Origin: Cristatella mucedo
Taxonomy: Eukaryota > Bryozoa > Phylactolaemata > Cristatellidae
Direction of reading: 5' to 3'
Assembly (NCBI GenBank): GCA_009760855.2
Contig: WPIO01000166.1
Span: 62,001-126,000, forward strand
DNA: 64,000 nucleotides
The notes under the pieces were generated by a model. The model saw nothing but the letters and a program-made list of their open reading frames with translations. It was not told the origin of the DNA and searched no databases. The translations under genes were made by a program, and so were the position numbers. Positions 1-10,902 of this stretch are shown here, one piece after another. Position 1 is the first letter of the stretch. Every line of letters starts with the position of its first letter.

Positions 1-73
1 CCCGGGGACCCGCCAATGTGTTGGTGATATGTACGGTATCAAGCTAACACAACCAAGCAGAAGCAAACAAGTA

Positions 74-122
74 GCGTGCTTGGGCGTGCTTGGGCGTGCT
101 TGGGCGTGCTTGGGCGTGTATG
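74..122. repeat. 10-bp tandem repeat, five units
   Basis: The unit gcgtgcttgg is repeated about five times; the last unit is diverged. It lies just before a SINE copy. No function is visible. Confidence 0.8.
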
Positions 123-184
123 GGCCGGCAACTCTGAAAAAACGAAGACAGTCGCGGCCACCTGCGAGTGGCCACCTACGAGTG

Positions 185-360
185 CTGTGAGCCATGACGG
201 CGCACAGTAGGTGCGGCGGTTGCTTTTCACGACCTCAGTCCCGAGGTTGTAGATTCGAATCCTGCGGTGGGCGATCCTTTATTGTCATCGCAAGTGGGGG
301 TGACAGCCGTAAAGGCTTTTCTGTCGCCATACAAAAGAGGCTGTTAAATCAGCAAGTATT
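185..360 (+). mobile_element. tRNA-derived SINE, family 1
   Basis: The copy has a tRNA-like head with a Pol III B-box-like ttcgaatcc. The body follows: gcgatcctttattg, a short inverted pair around the G-rich centre, then aaaagaggctgttaaatcag. The same body recurs at seven other places in the window on both strands, which is the main evidence that this is a SINE and not a tRNA gene. Confidence 0.8.
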
Positions 361-388
361 GTAGTATTACATCTAGTATTGTAGTATT

Positions 389-535
389 AAATAAATATAT
401 ATATATATATATATATATATGCGTGTGTCATATGTTTATTATATATATGCATGTATAATATATATATATATTTATTTATTTATTTATTTATTTTTATTTT
501 TATTTATTTATTTATTTATAACTACATCATATTTA
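389..535. repeat. AT-rich simple repeats: (AT)n then (TTTA)n
   Basis: Runs of alternating AT at about 392-420 and again near 460 pass into TTTA/TTTTA tetranucleotide repeats to about 520. Simple sequence with no coding potential. Confidence 0.85.
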
Positions 536-775
536 GTATTGTAGTATTATAGGTAGTAGTATATCAGCTCGTATCGCATATTTTTAAGTGGCCATCCACG
601 CGCGAATGTCGGCGATCCCTGGATGCTTCAAGGATGAGTTTTAAGCAAGTCGGATGCGGGTCATGGTTAATAGTCAAGGATGGGTGGAAGTGCAAGTCAA
701 GGATAAAAGGCCAACGTCAAGATTAGTAGTAAAGGATACGCAGAGCGGGCAGGCTACCGGCTCCCACTCTGCCTA

Positions 776-1018
776 TCCTTGACTCTTAACCTTGTAACGT
801 CTGCCTATCCGTCTGTAACCTCTGCCTATCCGTCTGTAAACTCTGCCTATCCTTGACTTGTAACCTCGTAAGGTCCACCAATCTGTCCGTAACCTTCGAT
901 AATGATGGACTCTTAACCTTGTAACCTCTGCCTACCCGGCTGTAACGTCTGCGTCTCCTTGACTCTTAACCTTGTAACGTCTGCCTATCCATCTGTAACC
1001 TCTGCCTATTCTTGACTC
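776..1018. repeat. degenerate minisatellite
   Basis: Copies of ctctgcctatccgtctgtaa, interspersed with cttgactcttaaccttgtaa, recur about eight times with drift. No coding potential follows the period. Confidence 0.6.
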
Positions 1019-1035
1019 CCAAGGCTGTAGTCGCA

Positions 1036-1076
1036 CTCAATGGCTGTAGTCGCACTCAACGACTACAGCCATTGAG
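1036..1076. repeat. 17-bp perfect inverted repeat with a 7-nt loop
   Basis: The left arm ctcaatggctgtagtcg (1036-1052) is the exact reverse complement of the right arm at 1060-1076. The left arm overlaps a direct copy of ggctgtagtcgcactcaa just upstream. It can form a hairpin or cruciform; no attached gene is visible. Confidence 0.8.
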
Positions 1077-1853
1077 AGTGAGTATTTGAATTGATGAGCT
1101 GATCATGTTGGTGTTGCCTGCCAATCTGATTATGTAATTACGGAGCTGCTAGTGCTGAATCTGTAAGTCTGAATCTGAGGGTTTGAGAATTTTTCTCTTT
1201 ATGGCGTAGACTTTTATCTTGTGTCAGTAATCTGCATTGAATGATAAACCTAACCACTACTTATGTCTGTACGATAGTAAAACTGGAGCTGAGGGATGAG
1301 CTCTGTTAAATCAAGCTGAATAAAATCTCGCTTTTAGTCAATCGGTACAAACTGGTATTTCTTGCAGGCATATTTGACATGTAAATGTATTAAATGCAGA
1401 GATCTTAGTCCAGAAAAGTTACTGATATATTTCCGTTACTGTGGTTACAAGTTAACGATATATGACTGCTTAATGTGTAGCTTTCCTCACTTTGACCTCC
1501 TAAAGTGTACAAACATGTTGAAAATGTCGATAATTGTAATCCCGGTAAAAGTGATTCGATTGTCCTTAATTTTATTACTGTGCCTATAACATGAATGAAA
1601 CCCCTTGTTGAGAAACTCGTAAATAGTTTCAAGAACTGCACTGTGCAGGGCCAAATCCGGTGTCGGGTGTGCAAAGTATGTGGTCACTAAGTGACATCGG
1701 CTCTTTCGTCTTCTCGCACAATCTTTTCACATCACCAGTTTCTGCCTTCTGTAGTCTAGCACAAGTTTTAACAATAATGACCGCGAGCTTGAGATCAGTG
1801 TTCGGTTTGTATAGGAGTGCTGTCCTTAACTAACTGCTTGTTCACTTGCTCAG

Positions 1854-1972
1854 GTTGTGCGTTTGACCAGCAGAAGCCGTCTAACGAAGCGATGGCGAGG
1901 CGGACTGCCAGGTCTGCACCTGGCTCTATCACAGGACAGTTTCAAGCTGTCATAGCAAAGAGCACTGCGATC
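1854..1972 (+). CDS. candidate internal exon, unrecognised protein
   Basis: A pyrimidine-rich stretch ending tgctcag precedes an open phase-1 frame, which ends at gatc|gtaaca. The encoded peptide (about 40 residues, beginning CAFDQQKPSNEAMARR) has balanced, globular-like composition, unlike the surrounding repeats. It would leave in phase 0, compatible with the next candidate at 2382. I do not recognise the family. The donor is weak, so the right end is uncertain. Confidence 0.35.
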
Positions 1973-2189
1973 GTAACATAGTAACATAAAATATATAATC
2001 TTAATATGTAATATCATCATAATAAGCTTATTATGACGATCGCAGTTGAGCTCAGTCATTAGAATGCACTGGGCCTCACACAAGCAGACTTAGAGCTCTT
2101 CGTTTTGCTCTTTGGTGACTCTGAGTGCTACTTCCTGACATGTATAGTAATTTTAAATAAAATATGTATAATATATATGTGACACAATG

Positions 2190-2229
<40 letters not shown>

Positions 2230-2381
2230 CATGGTGCATAGCATAATGTAATCTAATCTAGTTTATTATGTTATGCAAGATATCATTCCGAGCCTTAGGT
2301 CTTGGAAAACTCGTGCTTCGTCTTAATTCGTTTTAAGCAATGCTCGAACATTGTTGCTATTTAAATGGCGTGCAGTCTCAG

Positions 2382-2555
2382 CAGTGCCAACATTGTCCTG
2401 TGTCTATAGCCTACGCTGTAGATCGTGCAATGGAATACTTCAATGCCGTTGTGCTGTCAAGGTACGACGAGGCCACTAACCAAGACAACTACAGAGACTT
2501 GTCAATTAAGCATGCCGAGCTCTTCTCTGCTGCAATGTCCACGGCGATCTCTTAA
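2382..2555 (+). CDS. candidate exon, unrecognised protein (possibly terminal)
   Basis: The acceptor cagtctcag is followed by an open frame of about 57 residues containing AYAVDRAMEYFNAV and a charged helical stretch, ending at TAA. Phase 0 entry fits the candidate at 1854-1972. An alternative donor (tcaag|gtacga near 2461) would shorten it and join it to the exon at 2797. The peptide looks protein-like but matches no family I know. Confidence 0.35.
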   Translation, partial: QCQHCPVSIAYAVDRAMEYFNAVVLSRYDEATNQDNYRDLSIKHAELFSAAMSTAIS

Positions 2556-2796
2556 GAAATTTATAAAATCAGTAATCTACTAACGACATAAAAATAGCAG
2601 TAGGAATATGAGACTGCTGATGCAATGCTTCTCAGAGTACTTTCAAGTAGCCGTATGCATCAATCCCATTAGACCGCGACTCGTGTTTTAGTCTGTGGTG
2701 ATTGATTTATGTGGTATAGGATGAGTCCTCGGCTTAAAATGGAAATAGCCTCCTCGCTGTCTTGATTCACGTATGACATGATTGATGGCCTTGTAG

Positions 2797-2934
2797 GATG
2801 AAAAGCAAGTGGCGACGACTTCTCAAGCATCAGCCACATCTACGTCATCTCACACAAGAGCTGCCACAGCAGCCGCAGCAACAACCGAGGTCACTGACAG
2901 TGTCAAGGTTGACCGTGCTTCTGTTGGCCTATAA
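2797..2934 (+). CDS. candidate terminal exon, Ser/Thr/Ala-rich tail
   Basis: The acceptor ccttgtag precedes a 45-codon frame beginning DEKQVATTSQASATSTSS and ending in a stop. A second frame in the same stretch is open for longer but is less protein-like. An AATAAA follows at 3071. This would be a low-complexity C-terminus of the gene sampled at 1854-2555. The link between these exons is inferred and the phases do not settle it. Confidence 0.3.
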   Translation, partial: DEKQVATTSQASATSTSSHTRAATAAAATTEVTDSVKVDRASVGL

Positions 2935-3070
2935 AAATGCCAACTACGTGGTTGGTTTGAGTTTTCTTTCCACGATTGCGTCCATTTGCATACGCATAAC
3001 GCTAGGGCCATTAAATGGAATTTACATAAATAATTAAATACAATTGTTATACTTATTGTAAAGTACTAAT

Positions 3071-3076
3071 AATAAA
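3071..3076 (+). promoter_or_regulatory. possible poly(A) signal
   Basis: AATAAA lies about 135 bp after the stop of the candidate terminal exon ending at 2934. The hexamer could be chance in AT-rich DNA. Confidence 0.3.
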
Positions 3077-3341
3077 CAACTAGGAAAAAGTTGTGTTTAC
3101 ATTTAAATTCAAAAATATAATTATTAATTAAATGCGTAAACTGGGTAGCAAGCACCGGGCGCAAGCTCCTGACTGGATGCACTGACTGACTGACCAGTTC
3201 ACATCACATCGATCTCTCAAAATTGCTTCGTTCATGAATGGCTGTACGATGCACCTGTGACTGTACGGTAATACGTACAATGTTTGATTAATCTCTTAAG
3301 ATTTTCAAAAGTGAGAGTGTTTTCTGTACTCTTCCCGACAG

Positions 3342-3391
3342 CGGTCGCTATCATTCTTGGTCTTTGGTGGCCTATTTCTCATTTAACCCTG
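3342..3391 (+). CDS. internal exon 1 of an unrecognised plus-strand gene
   Basis: A strong pyrimidine tract ending cttcccgacag and a near-consensus donor (ccctg|gtaagtatg) bound 50 nt. Entered after one base (phase 2), it reads GRYHSWSLVAYFSFNP and leaves in phase 1. This joins the exon at 3947 in frame. It is the first of three consecutive exons whose phases agree only in this reading. Earlier exons are not identified. Confidence 0.5.
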
Positions 3392-3646
3392 GTAAGTATG
3401 AGGTTGGCAAGGGTTCGTGACCTGATCAAACCTCAAAGGAACTGCTACAGTCAGCACAAAAGCCGCTGCCAACGGGTTACCGCGTCATGATACCATCATC
3501 TGGAGGCAACAGGAGCTGATACATAATTGTCTGACCAGATACTCAGGCCTGCTTTCGTTTTTTTTACCGTTTTTTCCCTTTTTCCGCACACTAGGTCCTG
3601 AGATCTTATGCAAGCGTCACAAGTGATTCGCGACGATGTTTATATA

Positions 3647-3649
3647 TTG

Positions 3650-3689
<40 letters not shown>

Positions 3690-3735
3690 ATTATAAATGT
3701 GCGATAATACATATAAATATCTATAATATAATATA
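3647..3735. repeat. (AT)n microsatellite inside an intron
   Basis: About 30 bp of alternating AT followed by interrupted TATA and ATAT runs, between the exons at 3342 and 3947. Confidence 0.8.
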
Positions 3736-3946
3736 TATTACAATACATGTGGCTGGCAAGTAGGAGTAAGAGTAGGAGCTCAGCGATTGGCCAGTCCCGC
3801 TCTTCTGGTTTACGAACTGGTTTGGTCACGGAAATTAGCTGACAAAATCTAGCCGCACGAATCTTTTTTATTTTACCTTAACGACTTACCCCATGGGGAG
3901 AATTTAAACTGTCCCGAAGAATGTCCTGTCCTTACTCAGTACGCAG

Positions 3947-3986
3947 CACTGGGCCGAAATTGCGAGCTCAGGACCACCTTGGAAGT
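3947..3986 (+). CDS. internal exon 2 of an unrecognised plus-strand gene
   Basis: A 40-nt exon lies between acceptor cagtacgcag and donor ggaagt|gtaagt. In the phase set by the previous exon it reads LGRNCELRTTLE and leaves in phase 2. The small size and strong donor make it a good splice unit. The product family is not recognised. Confidence 0.5.
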
Positions 3987-4099
3987 GTAAGTAAATTTAA
4001 AACGTCACGCAATCTCTTCTCCTGACGAAGACTTGTGGTTATCTTGTGCACCTGGCACGTTCCGCTAACCAACGCAATCGACTTCCTGTATTGCTACAG

Positions 4100-4223
4100 C
4101 ATCTATCTATATCCACTGGCATTTCGCTGCGGAAAATATGGGCAACTAAGAGCTTGTACTCACGAGGAAGCCGTACATTTATTCCCGGAGCTCGAACGTA
4201 TTAAAAATAGCTCGAGCTATTAA
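4100..4223 (+). CDS. terminal exon of an unrecognised plus-strand gene
   Basis: The acceptor attgctacag is followed, in the inherited phase, by about 40 residues containing AFRCGKYGQLRACTHEEA and ending in LERIKNSSSY and TAA. An AATAAA lies 8 bp after the stop. Together with 3342 and 3947 this gives a 70-residue C-terminus with globular composition. I cannot name the family. Upstream exons may include those at 1854-2934, or the gene may begin left of the window. Confidence 0.5.
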
Positions 4224-4230
4224 GATATTG

Positions 4231-4236
4231 AATAAA
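4231..4236 (+). promoter_or_regulatory. poly(A) signal of the gene ending at 4223
   Basis: AATAAA lies immediately after the stop codon at 4221-4223, within an AT-rich 3' flank. Confidence 0.45.
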
Positions 4237-4434
4237 AAGATAAGATACAATGTAATATAGTAAGATATTATTGATAGTAATGTATGAGTTATACTCTTAA
4301 TCAGGTATTAAGATATATCTGAATATCTTAAGTTATTTTTCTTATAGCATACTGAGAAAGTTAAATCTCTTTCTAGGCACTCGATGTGTTTTAAAGGAAG
4401 GAAGTTATTTAGAGAGTCAAGCAAAACTTAATTG

Positions 4435-4585
4435 ATTTAACAGCCTCATTTGTAGTGGCAGAAGTGCCTTATTGGCTATTGCCACCGCTTGCAGTTGTCC
4501 ACAAGGAATCGCCCAACTGCAGGATTTGATCCCACGACCTTGGTCGCGTAGGGTGCGAGCACGTGACCTCCTGGGCTATCATGCC
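4435..4585 (-). mobile_element. SINE family 1, diverged
   Basis: It reads on the minus strand like the copy at 185-360: the tRNA-like head lies near 4585 and the tail complementary to ctgttaaatc near 4437. It is more diverged than the other copies. Confidence 0.65.
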
Positions 4586-4879
4586 CCAACATGTATTGTT
4601 CCAACTAAACCGTACCCACCCCCACTGCAAGGTGGAAGTCGTAAAGGCTGGTATGAGAACATTAACAACTTGCGGACGAATAGTATAACTACATTCTTGA
4701 CATGTAAGAAAGAGGTCGCAGTAGGCCCACCTGTTTCTCACAGCGTTTTTTCTGGTCCGTCAGTAAGTTCTTTGTCGTTTAATTGCAAAAATGAGATGAA
4801 AAAGTGCAGAAACTCATAAAGTGCGAATTTTTCAAAAATTCATGAGTTGCAAGGCTACAAATTTAAGTTTACAGGTTTA

Positions 4880-5285
4880 CAAATCTCAGAGGTTGGACCA
4901 CCGAGTCTCCTTCGCTGAAAGAGCTTGGATGGCTGCCGGTTGATCAACAGATACAGAGTAAAGTTCTTACACTGGCCCATAAGGCCCGCCACAGCTTGAC
5001 TCCTTTATAGCTAGCTGACTCCTTTATAGCTGAAATGCCACTCTAGTTTCGGGCTCTTCGCGCGCTCAGGCCTTGTATGAACAAGTAAATTAGCTGTTCC
5101 ATGCCTCCGCTTAAAGAATGTTGGCGACAAATGCTTTTACTCCGCAGTTCCAAGGGTGAATGTCCTACAACCCGCCACCGCTGTGACGGCGCTATAAAAA
5201 ACTCTCCAGCGTTATACTCACATGGCCTTTGTGGCTTTGTGGAGTTACATACGTTGCATCACACTTTTGAATTGAGCAGTTGAGA
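4880..5285 (+). mobile_element. decayed LINE 3' fragment (LINE-B, L2/CR1-like)
   Basis: It corresponds to the intact copy at about 44490-45030: ctgaaagagcttggatggct and aaggcccgcca near the start, then ggctttgtggagttac near the end. The reverse-transcriptase C-terminal region is broken by several stops and frameshifts. Confidence 0.7.
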
Positions 5286-5289
5286 AAAT

Positions 5290-5905
5290 TCGTCGGTCTG
5301 GCAGACAATTAGTCGACGTGGTTCAAATCGTACTTGTTCGATCTTGTCAAATCCTTATTGTTGGGGGTCAAGTCTCTTCCACCAAACCATTCCCTTGTGC
5401 AGTCAGTCTCACGAGGGTCCGTCCACTGTTCTTTCCCAATCTGTGTTTATACTGAACCTCTGACAAAGGTAATTTTGGCCTATCAGATCGGCTATCACTT
5501 TTATGCTCGTGATAGTCAGCTGTGTTTTTCATTCAAGCAAGACATTCGATCCTGAATTGTTCCTAATTTGTGTAAGTGACCGTCGCCGTATGCTCGGAAT
5601 TTAGTTGTTGTCTTTAAAAACTGCCTAACTTTTGAAAGTTCTATGACGACGAATGCATCCACATGCTTACAACGGTGGCTAACGAACAATTACGCTAGTT
5701 CCTTCGTTTTTTTCTCGGCTAGAGCAATTCCATTTTGGCTGGGTTACCAGGGAATGATACTAGGCCAGTGCCGCTGGTGATAAATATGGCTGCAAGGCTA
5801 ATTAACAAATCTCAGAGGCTTGAAAAAACGTTGGAATATGACGAGCTGTGTGACCCCACAAGAACTTTTTTTTTATATATCTGCAACGCAGCCAAATCTC
5901 GAAGC
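5290..5905 (+). mobile_element. decayed LINE-B reverse-transcriptase fragments
   Basis: Part one (to about 5565) covers the RT core, with GYHF-Y-A-R-D where active copies have YADD. The metal-binding Asp pair is therefore damaged. Part two (5735-5905) resembles the NMAARL region further along the RT. The pieces are collinear but rearranged and interrupted. Confidence 0.6.
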
Positions 5906-6134
5906 TTGCCCTTTGTCTATATTTTGTCATCTTAACGGTTGCTACTACTTCCCCCATCACTCGAATTATGGTAGCAGCTGGCGGCTGCTTTAATAGAGCT
6001 GAATCCTTCGACGTGTACCGACGTTATTACAGCTGCACATCCTAGTGATTTCAGCCGAAGCCCTGTAGTACCCTTTCGCCATACACCTCCAAGCAAAGGC
6101 CCTTTCTGTGTGTAAACATGGTTTAAATAAAAGT

Positions 6135-6190
6135 AAGAATGCATTTGATATATCGCCTTCAGAGAACTCGATCTCTTTGTAGGCATCTTT
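6135..6190 (-). mobile_element. LINE-A (L2-like) 3' tail remnant
   Basis: It contains gcatttgatatatcgcc and a diverged agagaactcgatctcttt, the 3' end signature shared with copies at 15881, 43428, 50613 and 52377. Confidence 0.6.
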
Positions 6191-6899
6191 GGATCTATCA
6201 GCCAAGGCCAGAGGCAACAGGCGTCGCCAGGCTTTCGGAGGCCATCTTTTGTACCGAAGTCTGCTCCGTGCAATAGGCATCGGCTTCAACACGAGCTTCG
6301 GTTCATGTCGGTAGCAGAAGCCGCATTTGTCACGCAGCATGGTCTGCGTTTTGAGTGAGATCGGCTGCCATTGCGTGGAGCTAAGGGGTGGATGCATACC
6401 AGCGTGAGAGATAAGATTGGATCGGAGGCATTAAAACGGCGGAGCTAGCTAAATCAGCCAGATCGTGACTATTGATCCCTATGCGTGGTTACTGTATTAT
6501 AACGGCTATTAACCGACTATTCAATAATATTTTCCCGAAGCCACATACAAGCAGAAGCCATGAGATAAGCTGCCTTTTCTATATCAGACTCGGCATTATC
6601 ACAGGTTCTGATTTGAGCTCCAGATCACGGATCGTAGGCCGAGGTCGCGTCTGCCGTTGAACATATGTAACCATCCGTCGCTGTCAAATAATAATTAGAC
6701 TCGTACATGCTGTGGATGTGGACTTTTTATGGGAAAGTACTATCGCTCTTCGTCACCGTTACTGAGGCTAAAACACCTTAAAGTATTCCCTAAACTTTGC
6801 AAACAACTGCAGTGGCCTCTTTATTATCTACCGAGCTTCTGAAACGCTACGCCGATGTCGCTCTCAGTACTACGGTTCTACGATATGATTCTAGAGCAC

Positions 6900-7268
6900 C
6901 GACTAAGGAAAATCTAACAAGACACTTGTTGCAGAAATAATTTTATCCTCAATTGCTCATCGTGTCATTCCTACAGAAACCATTAAAATGAGAGATCGAA
7001 GCAAAATGAGGTCGAGTTTGATCCTCATTTTAATAGAGTAGCAATTCAAATGAGATTTCCTTTCTCATCCATACCATAATATGGTAATAAACCAATATGA
7101 TAAATGCGTTCATAAGTATCATTAGTTATATTAAATAGATCAGCCAAATATTCAACATTTAAAATCCAAATAGATACGTCGTTACCTTTCTCTATTGAAA
7201 AAACTTACCCAGTGCAGGTTTCAGCAAGTAAGAATACTCGGCGTCTGATATCGTCTCCATCTGCTATA

Positions 7269-7299
<31 letters not shown>

Positions 7300-8100
7300 T
7301 CTGAGATTCTCTATACAATTGAATGCTATAAGAATTCACTTCAAAGCATACCAACTTACATACCGCTTAGATTCCAAATATTATACTTACAGACTCTTTC
7401 ATGAATATAACTGTAGGTAGCGTTAGCCAACTCTTTCAGATTTAAGAAAAAGTAGAAAGCTTTGCAGAGAGAGAGCCATGGCTCTTTTTCTACTAAAGTT
7501 AAAACCATTTTCCTTAAACTCTTTAATTCCATAATCAAAAGGAATTAATATGACTATAAGCAGCATCCGTGAAGTTATAATTCCTATTTAAATTATTTGT
7601 ATCCGTTTCAATAAATGCGAATTAAATACATCAGCATTACCCCTCCTAAGGGTAATAAAAATATGAAGCTTAAATAAGTTCTACATCACCTGGAATAAAA
7701 CTTTGTTAATCTAAATCATTTAATCTTTCGGCTGTATTTTCTGCTACAAAACTAACCTGCAGCTCACATCTTCCTAACTATTTCGCCTCTTTTTCATAAG
7801 ATGAAAACGAACACAATATAGGTAAGGCTCGACTTGAGTAATTTGTTTGCATAACTAATTTTAAAAATCATTCAGCTTCGAATGAGATTGAAGATATGCT
7901 GCTAATACACAAGTGTATTTTGTAACTTCTACCGTAGCTACTTACGTATCGATAGAACCTATCACCAAAATTTCCTTTTGAAATTACTCGTGTCTAGTTT
8001 GCTATAAATTATGAAGCATATTTCTTTAAATCAGGTTTCGGTGAACGTTTCTGACTACTAGGTTATTTCAGAAGGTGAAGAAGGCACGCTAGAATAGAAT
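6900..8100. other. AT-rich block without a recognised gene
   Basis: Base composition drops clearly below that of both flanks. Apart from a short (CT)n run at 7269 I see no gene, SINE or LINE signature. The longest open frame (60 codons, minus strand) is unremarkable. Organellar or foreign origin was considered, but no organellar gene was recognised. Confidence 0.4.
7269..7301. repeat. (CT)n microsatellite
   Basis: About 13 CT dinucleotides in a run with one interruption. Confidence 0.9.
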
Positions 8101-8164
8101 AAGTGAGAGGCATTATAGGCGTCGCCAGGTGAACAAACAAACAGTCGCAACAGACGCTCACGAT

Positions 8165-9010
8165 AATTGTAGCTGTAAAGATAATAATAACACACTTGAC
8201 AAAGCACCCTCACAAAAGTCATTGACTTCCTAGGCGCTGTACACCTGCTGCGGTCGCATGCTCAATAAACAACAAGAATAACACTGTTTAGTGTTACTGG
8301 CACAGGGTCAGCATACAAGTATGGTTAGTGGCAGCATGCACAGTATCAGCTAGCTTAACCATATGAAGGCCGAATCACGGAATCCTACTAAAGGCTGTTT
8401 TAAATAGGTGCGTTTTTGGTTTCTTTTTAAAAATGGTAAAATTAGGGGATGTCGTGATGCAAGTCGGAAGTGAGTTCCAGGGTTAGGGAGCTTAAGAACT
8501 AAAGGCATGGTCTCTAAATGATTTGAGGTTTGTACGAGGTAAAGGTAACCAGTTTGATTCCGAAACGCGAGTGGTACTTAGCCTCGTTGGGGGTAGATCT
8601 GATAGGTAGGCTGGAGCCAAAGAATAAACTGACCTTAAAGTCAGTGGCAAAAACCTTGAAGTCGATGCGTTTCTTGACTGGAAGCCAGTGCAGGTCGGCG
8701 AGAAGTGGTGCGATATAGCAACTCAGACGCTTGCAATAGACAATCCTTACTGCAGAGCTCTGAACCAGCTGCGAGCTCCTGATTGCACAGGCCCGTAGAC
8801 CAGCAAGAGCCGAGTTACACAAGTCAAGACGGGATGTCACAAATGCATGGACAAACTTAGATGTGGTATCCCTGTCTGACTAACTGGAATTTTAGAAGTG
8901 TTACGTAGCTGAAACTAGGTATACTTGATTGGGAAGCTAATGTGATCGCCTAACAAAAAGTAACTTTGCGACATGACACTGAGATTTCGTGCAGGTTCAA
9001 CAGGAGATAT
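8165..9010 (-). mobile_element. LINE-A (L2/CR1-like) 3' half
   Basis: On the minus strand it encodes a decayed reverse-transcriptase C-terminal region (DLCNSALAGLRACAIR, then LHWLPVKKRIDFK) and ends at lower coordinates in the standard 3' tail plus an AATAATAATAA stretch. The same untranslated segment recurs around the nested insertion at 43.4-45.3 kb. It carries stops and is not active. Confidence 0.8.
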
Positions 9011-9977
9011 GCTGGCAGAGCCGATTTCTAGCGTTAGCCTATCCCGTGTCTGAATATCAATTGGTTTACCCTAACTAATAAGTTGATTTTATCACCATTC
9101 ATTTTAAGATGATATTTATCGTCCGTCCCTGGTCAGCCGCTTCTGTTTAATACAGGCACCTAACAGTAAAATAAACACGGCCAGCAACTTGAGATGCAAC
9201 CAGCAGTAAGGAAGGAGAACAAAACTGCGACAATTCAACATGGCTGGATCAGACGATAAGTAACTGGGAAGCGTTTGGCCGAATTTAAATGCCAGCTAGG
9301 CTGCATGTGGCCTATGGGCAAGATTTTTGCCATCTCTGCTTTTAATAGAAATAAAAATCAACTTTTTACTTCGGTGACCTAAGATGGTATAGGCTAAGTA
9401 ACACGAATTTTATCTGCGACTTTGGATTGTTCGTGGGCATGCGTAAGATTACAAATCGGCGGTAAAGAGCAAACATTGTGCATGCATATTGAGCTTCCAC
9501 CGTCACGAAGGTCACGCGGCTCAACTCGAGTCTAGTTTATGGTGTGGACAAAGAGACAGAAAGTGGTAAGCCTACACCAGCTTTTAAAACGACCATATGG
9601 CCACTTTCTGAATGAACGTTTTGTAAACAGACTAGGACGCAAACACACTAGCTTTCTATTTTGGAACGTCCTAATGCACGGCCTTCAAAATAATTCGGAG
9701 GAAGCTTGATTAACAGCCTCTTTGGGCAAACAAAATGCAAGACGGTAGTAACTGGCGGCATCTGAAAGTGACACCGACCGTGAAAGCTGTGAGGGTTTGA
9801 TTACTGAAACTCTGTTATCGTTGGGCAGCGTTCAAGAAGTCGAGCTCTTGCCTCGAAGGAAACAAGCACGACGGAATGCACGTGAGGTCGTAATTAGACC
9901 GGAAGCAGAAGCAGTTGGCGTGGCTGATTGTGGGCGTTTCAACAATCGGTGGCAGACAGGCTCCAGCAGTATTCTTC

Positions 9978-9978
<1 letters not shown>
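9011..9978. other. about 1 kb with nothing recognised
   Basis: No conserved reading frame, splice-bounded exon or known repeat family was seen here. Confidence 0.4.
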
Positions 9979-10020
<42 letters not shown>

Positions 10021-10075
10021 TCTTTTTCACTCTCTTTTTCACTCTCTCCCTCTCTCTCTCTCTCTCTTTCTCTTC
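9979..10075. repeat. (CT)n/(CTTT)n imperfect microsatellite
   Basis: Long CT runs are interrupted by CTTTTTCA units. Open frames across it on both strands are composition artefacts. Confidence 0.9.
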
Positions 10076-10258
10076 TTTTTTTGCACACATCAGACAACTG
10101 CTAATGACATGCACGATATAGCAGGAAAATGAACAAAATTTGCCTACCAGCAATGCATAGTTGGGTCTAGCGGCACACGAAATCAGCAGAATGTATCTCC
10201 CTTGTCTATTTATATATTCGTAAACGCAGTGTGGCCTTGGACGAGTCGCTATAAAATA

Positions 10259-10331
10259 GTGGAAACAGTCACGAGAGCTATGAAATATTGGATGCAGCAC
10301 TATCCCGAATAGCTGCATCCACTGTTTCCAC
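10259..10331. repeat. two-step imperfect inverted repeat
   Basis: The outer arms gtggaaacagt (10259-10269) and actgtttccac (10321-10331) and the inner arms tggatgcagc (10289-10298) and gctgcatcca (10312-10321) nest around a 13-nt loop. A 19-nt bulge lies on the left side only. Confidence 0.7.
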
Positions 10332-10608
10332 GTATTAATTCAGGGTTTCGTGAAAATTCCGAGCTGACATTTTACAGGTTTTTCTGCCATGCTTTTTAAC
10401 CCAAAATTAAGTAAATTGGTTAACACCATGGATTCGATCTGCAGCAGCTTGTGAAAATATGCTCTAGCCGCATCTAAGCTGAGGCGATACTAGCGGCTGA
10501 GCAGCTGCAAGTAGCAGCATTCCGATGCACTAGCTGGGTCAGGATGCACTCTCGAAAAGAACGAGGTGCACAGGCGTCTGAAGCAAAAGCTAGAATTATC
10601 TACCGTAA

Positions 10609-10902
10609 ATGTCAAGGCTAACGGCGAGCATCTGTCAGAATATACTGCTGAGACTGGCACGAGGCCGGAAGTTGGATGACCAAACGATGGCAGCGGGCTT
10701 GAACTTACTCGCCCATAATCTAGAAGATGTACATAGCAATGCGGTTAGCAGCGTAGCACAGCCTCAGGCTACAGTAGAGCCTCCGAGTGTTGAAATCGTA
10801 AATCGCGACACATCTGGCTGCGCCAGAATCCTTAGACTTGGATTTCACGTGAGCGTAGAAATGGCTGCCGATTACTCGCAGGTATCCGATGCTTTTGCCT
10901 AG
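10609..10902 (+). CDS. weak hypothetical reading frame
   Basis: A 97-codon frame of balanced composition. It contains a possible donor (tcgcag|gtatcc, near 10881). No domain is recognised and no clear acceptor bounds it. It may be an exon of an unidentified gene or chance. Confidence 0.15.
   Translation: MSRLTASICQNILLRLARGRKLDDQTMAAGLNLLAHNLEDVHSNAVSSVAQPQATVEPPSVEIVNRDTSGCARILRLGFHVSVEMAADYSQVSDAFA

Noticed and set aside
185-300. Possible tRNA gene (B-box present)
   Set aside because: The same head with the same non-tRNA body recurs eight times, so it is a SINE; no complete cloverleaf was seen.
5932-6397. Overlapping minus-strand frames of 113 and 135 codons
   Set aside because: Part of the frame reads through a LINE-A tail; the remainder has no family match or splice borders.
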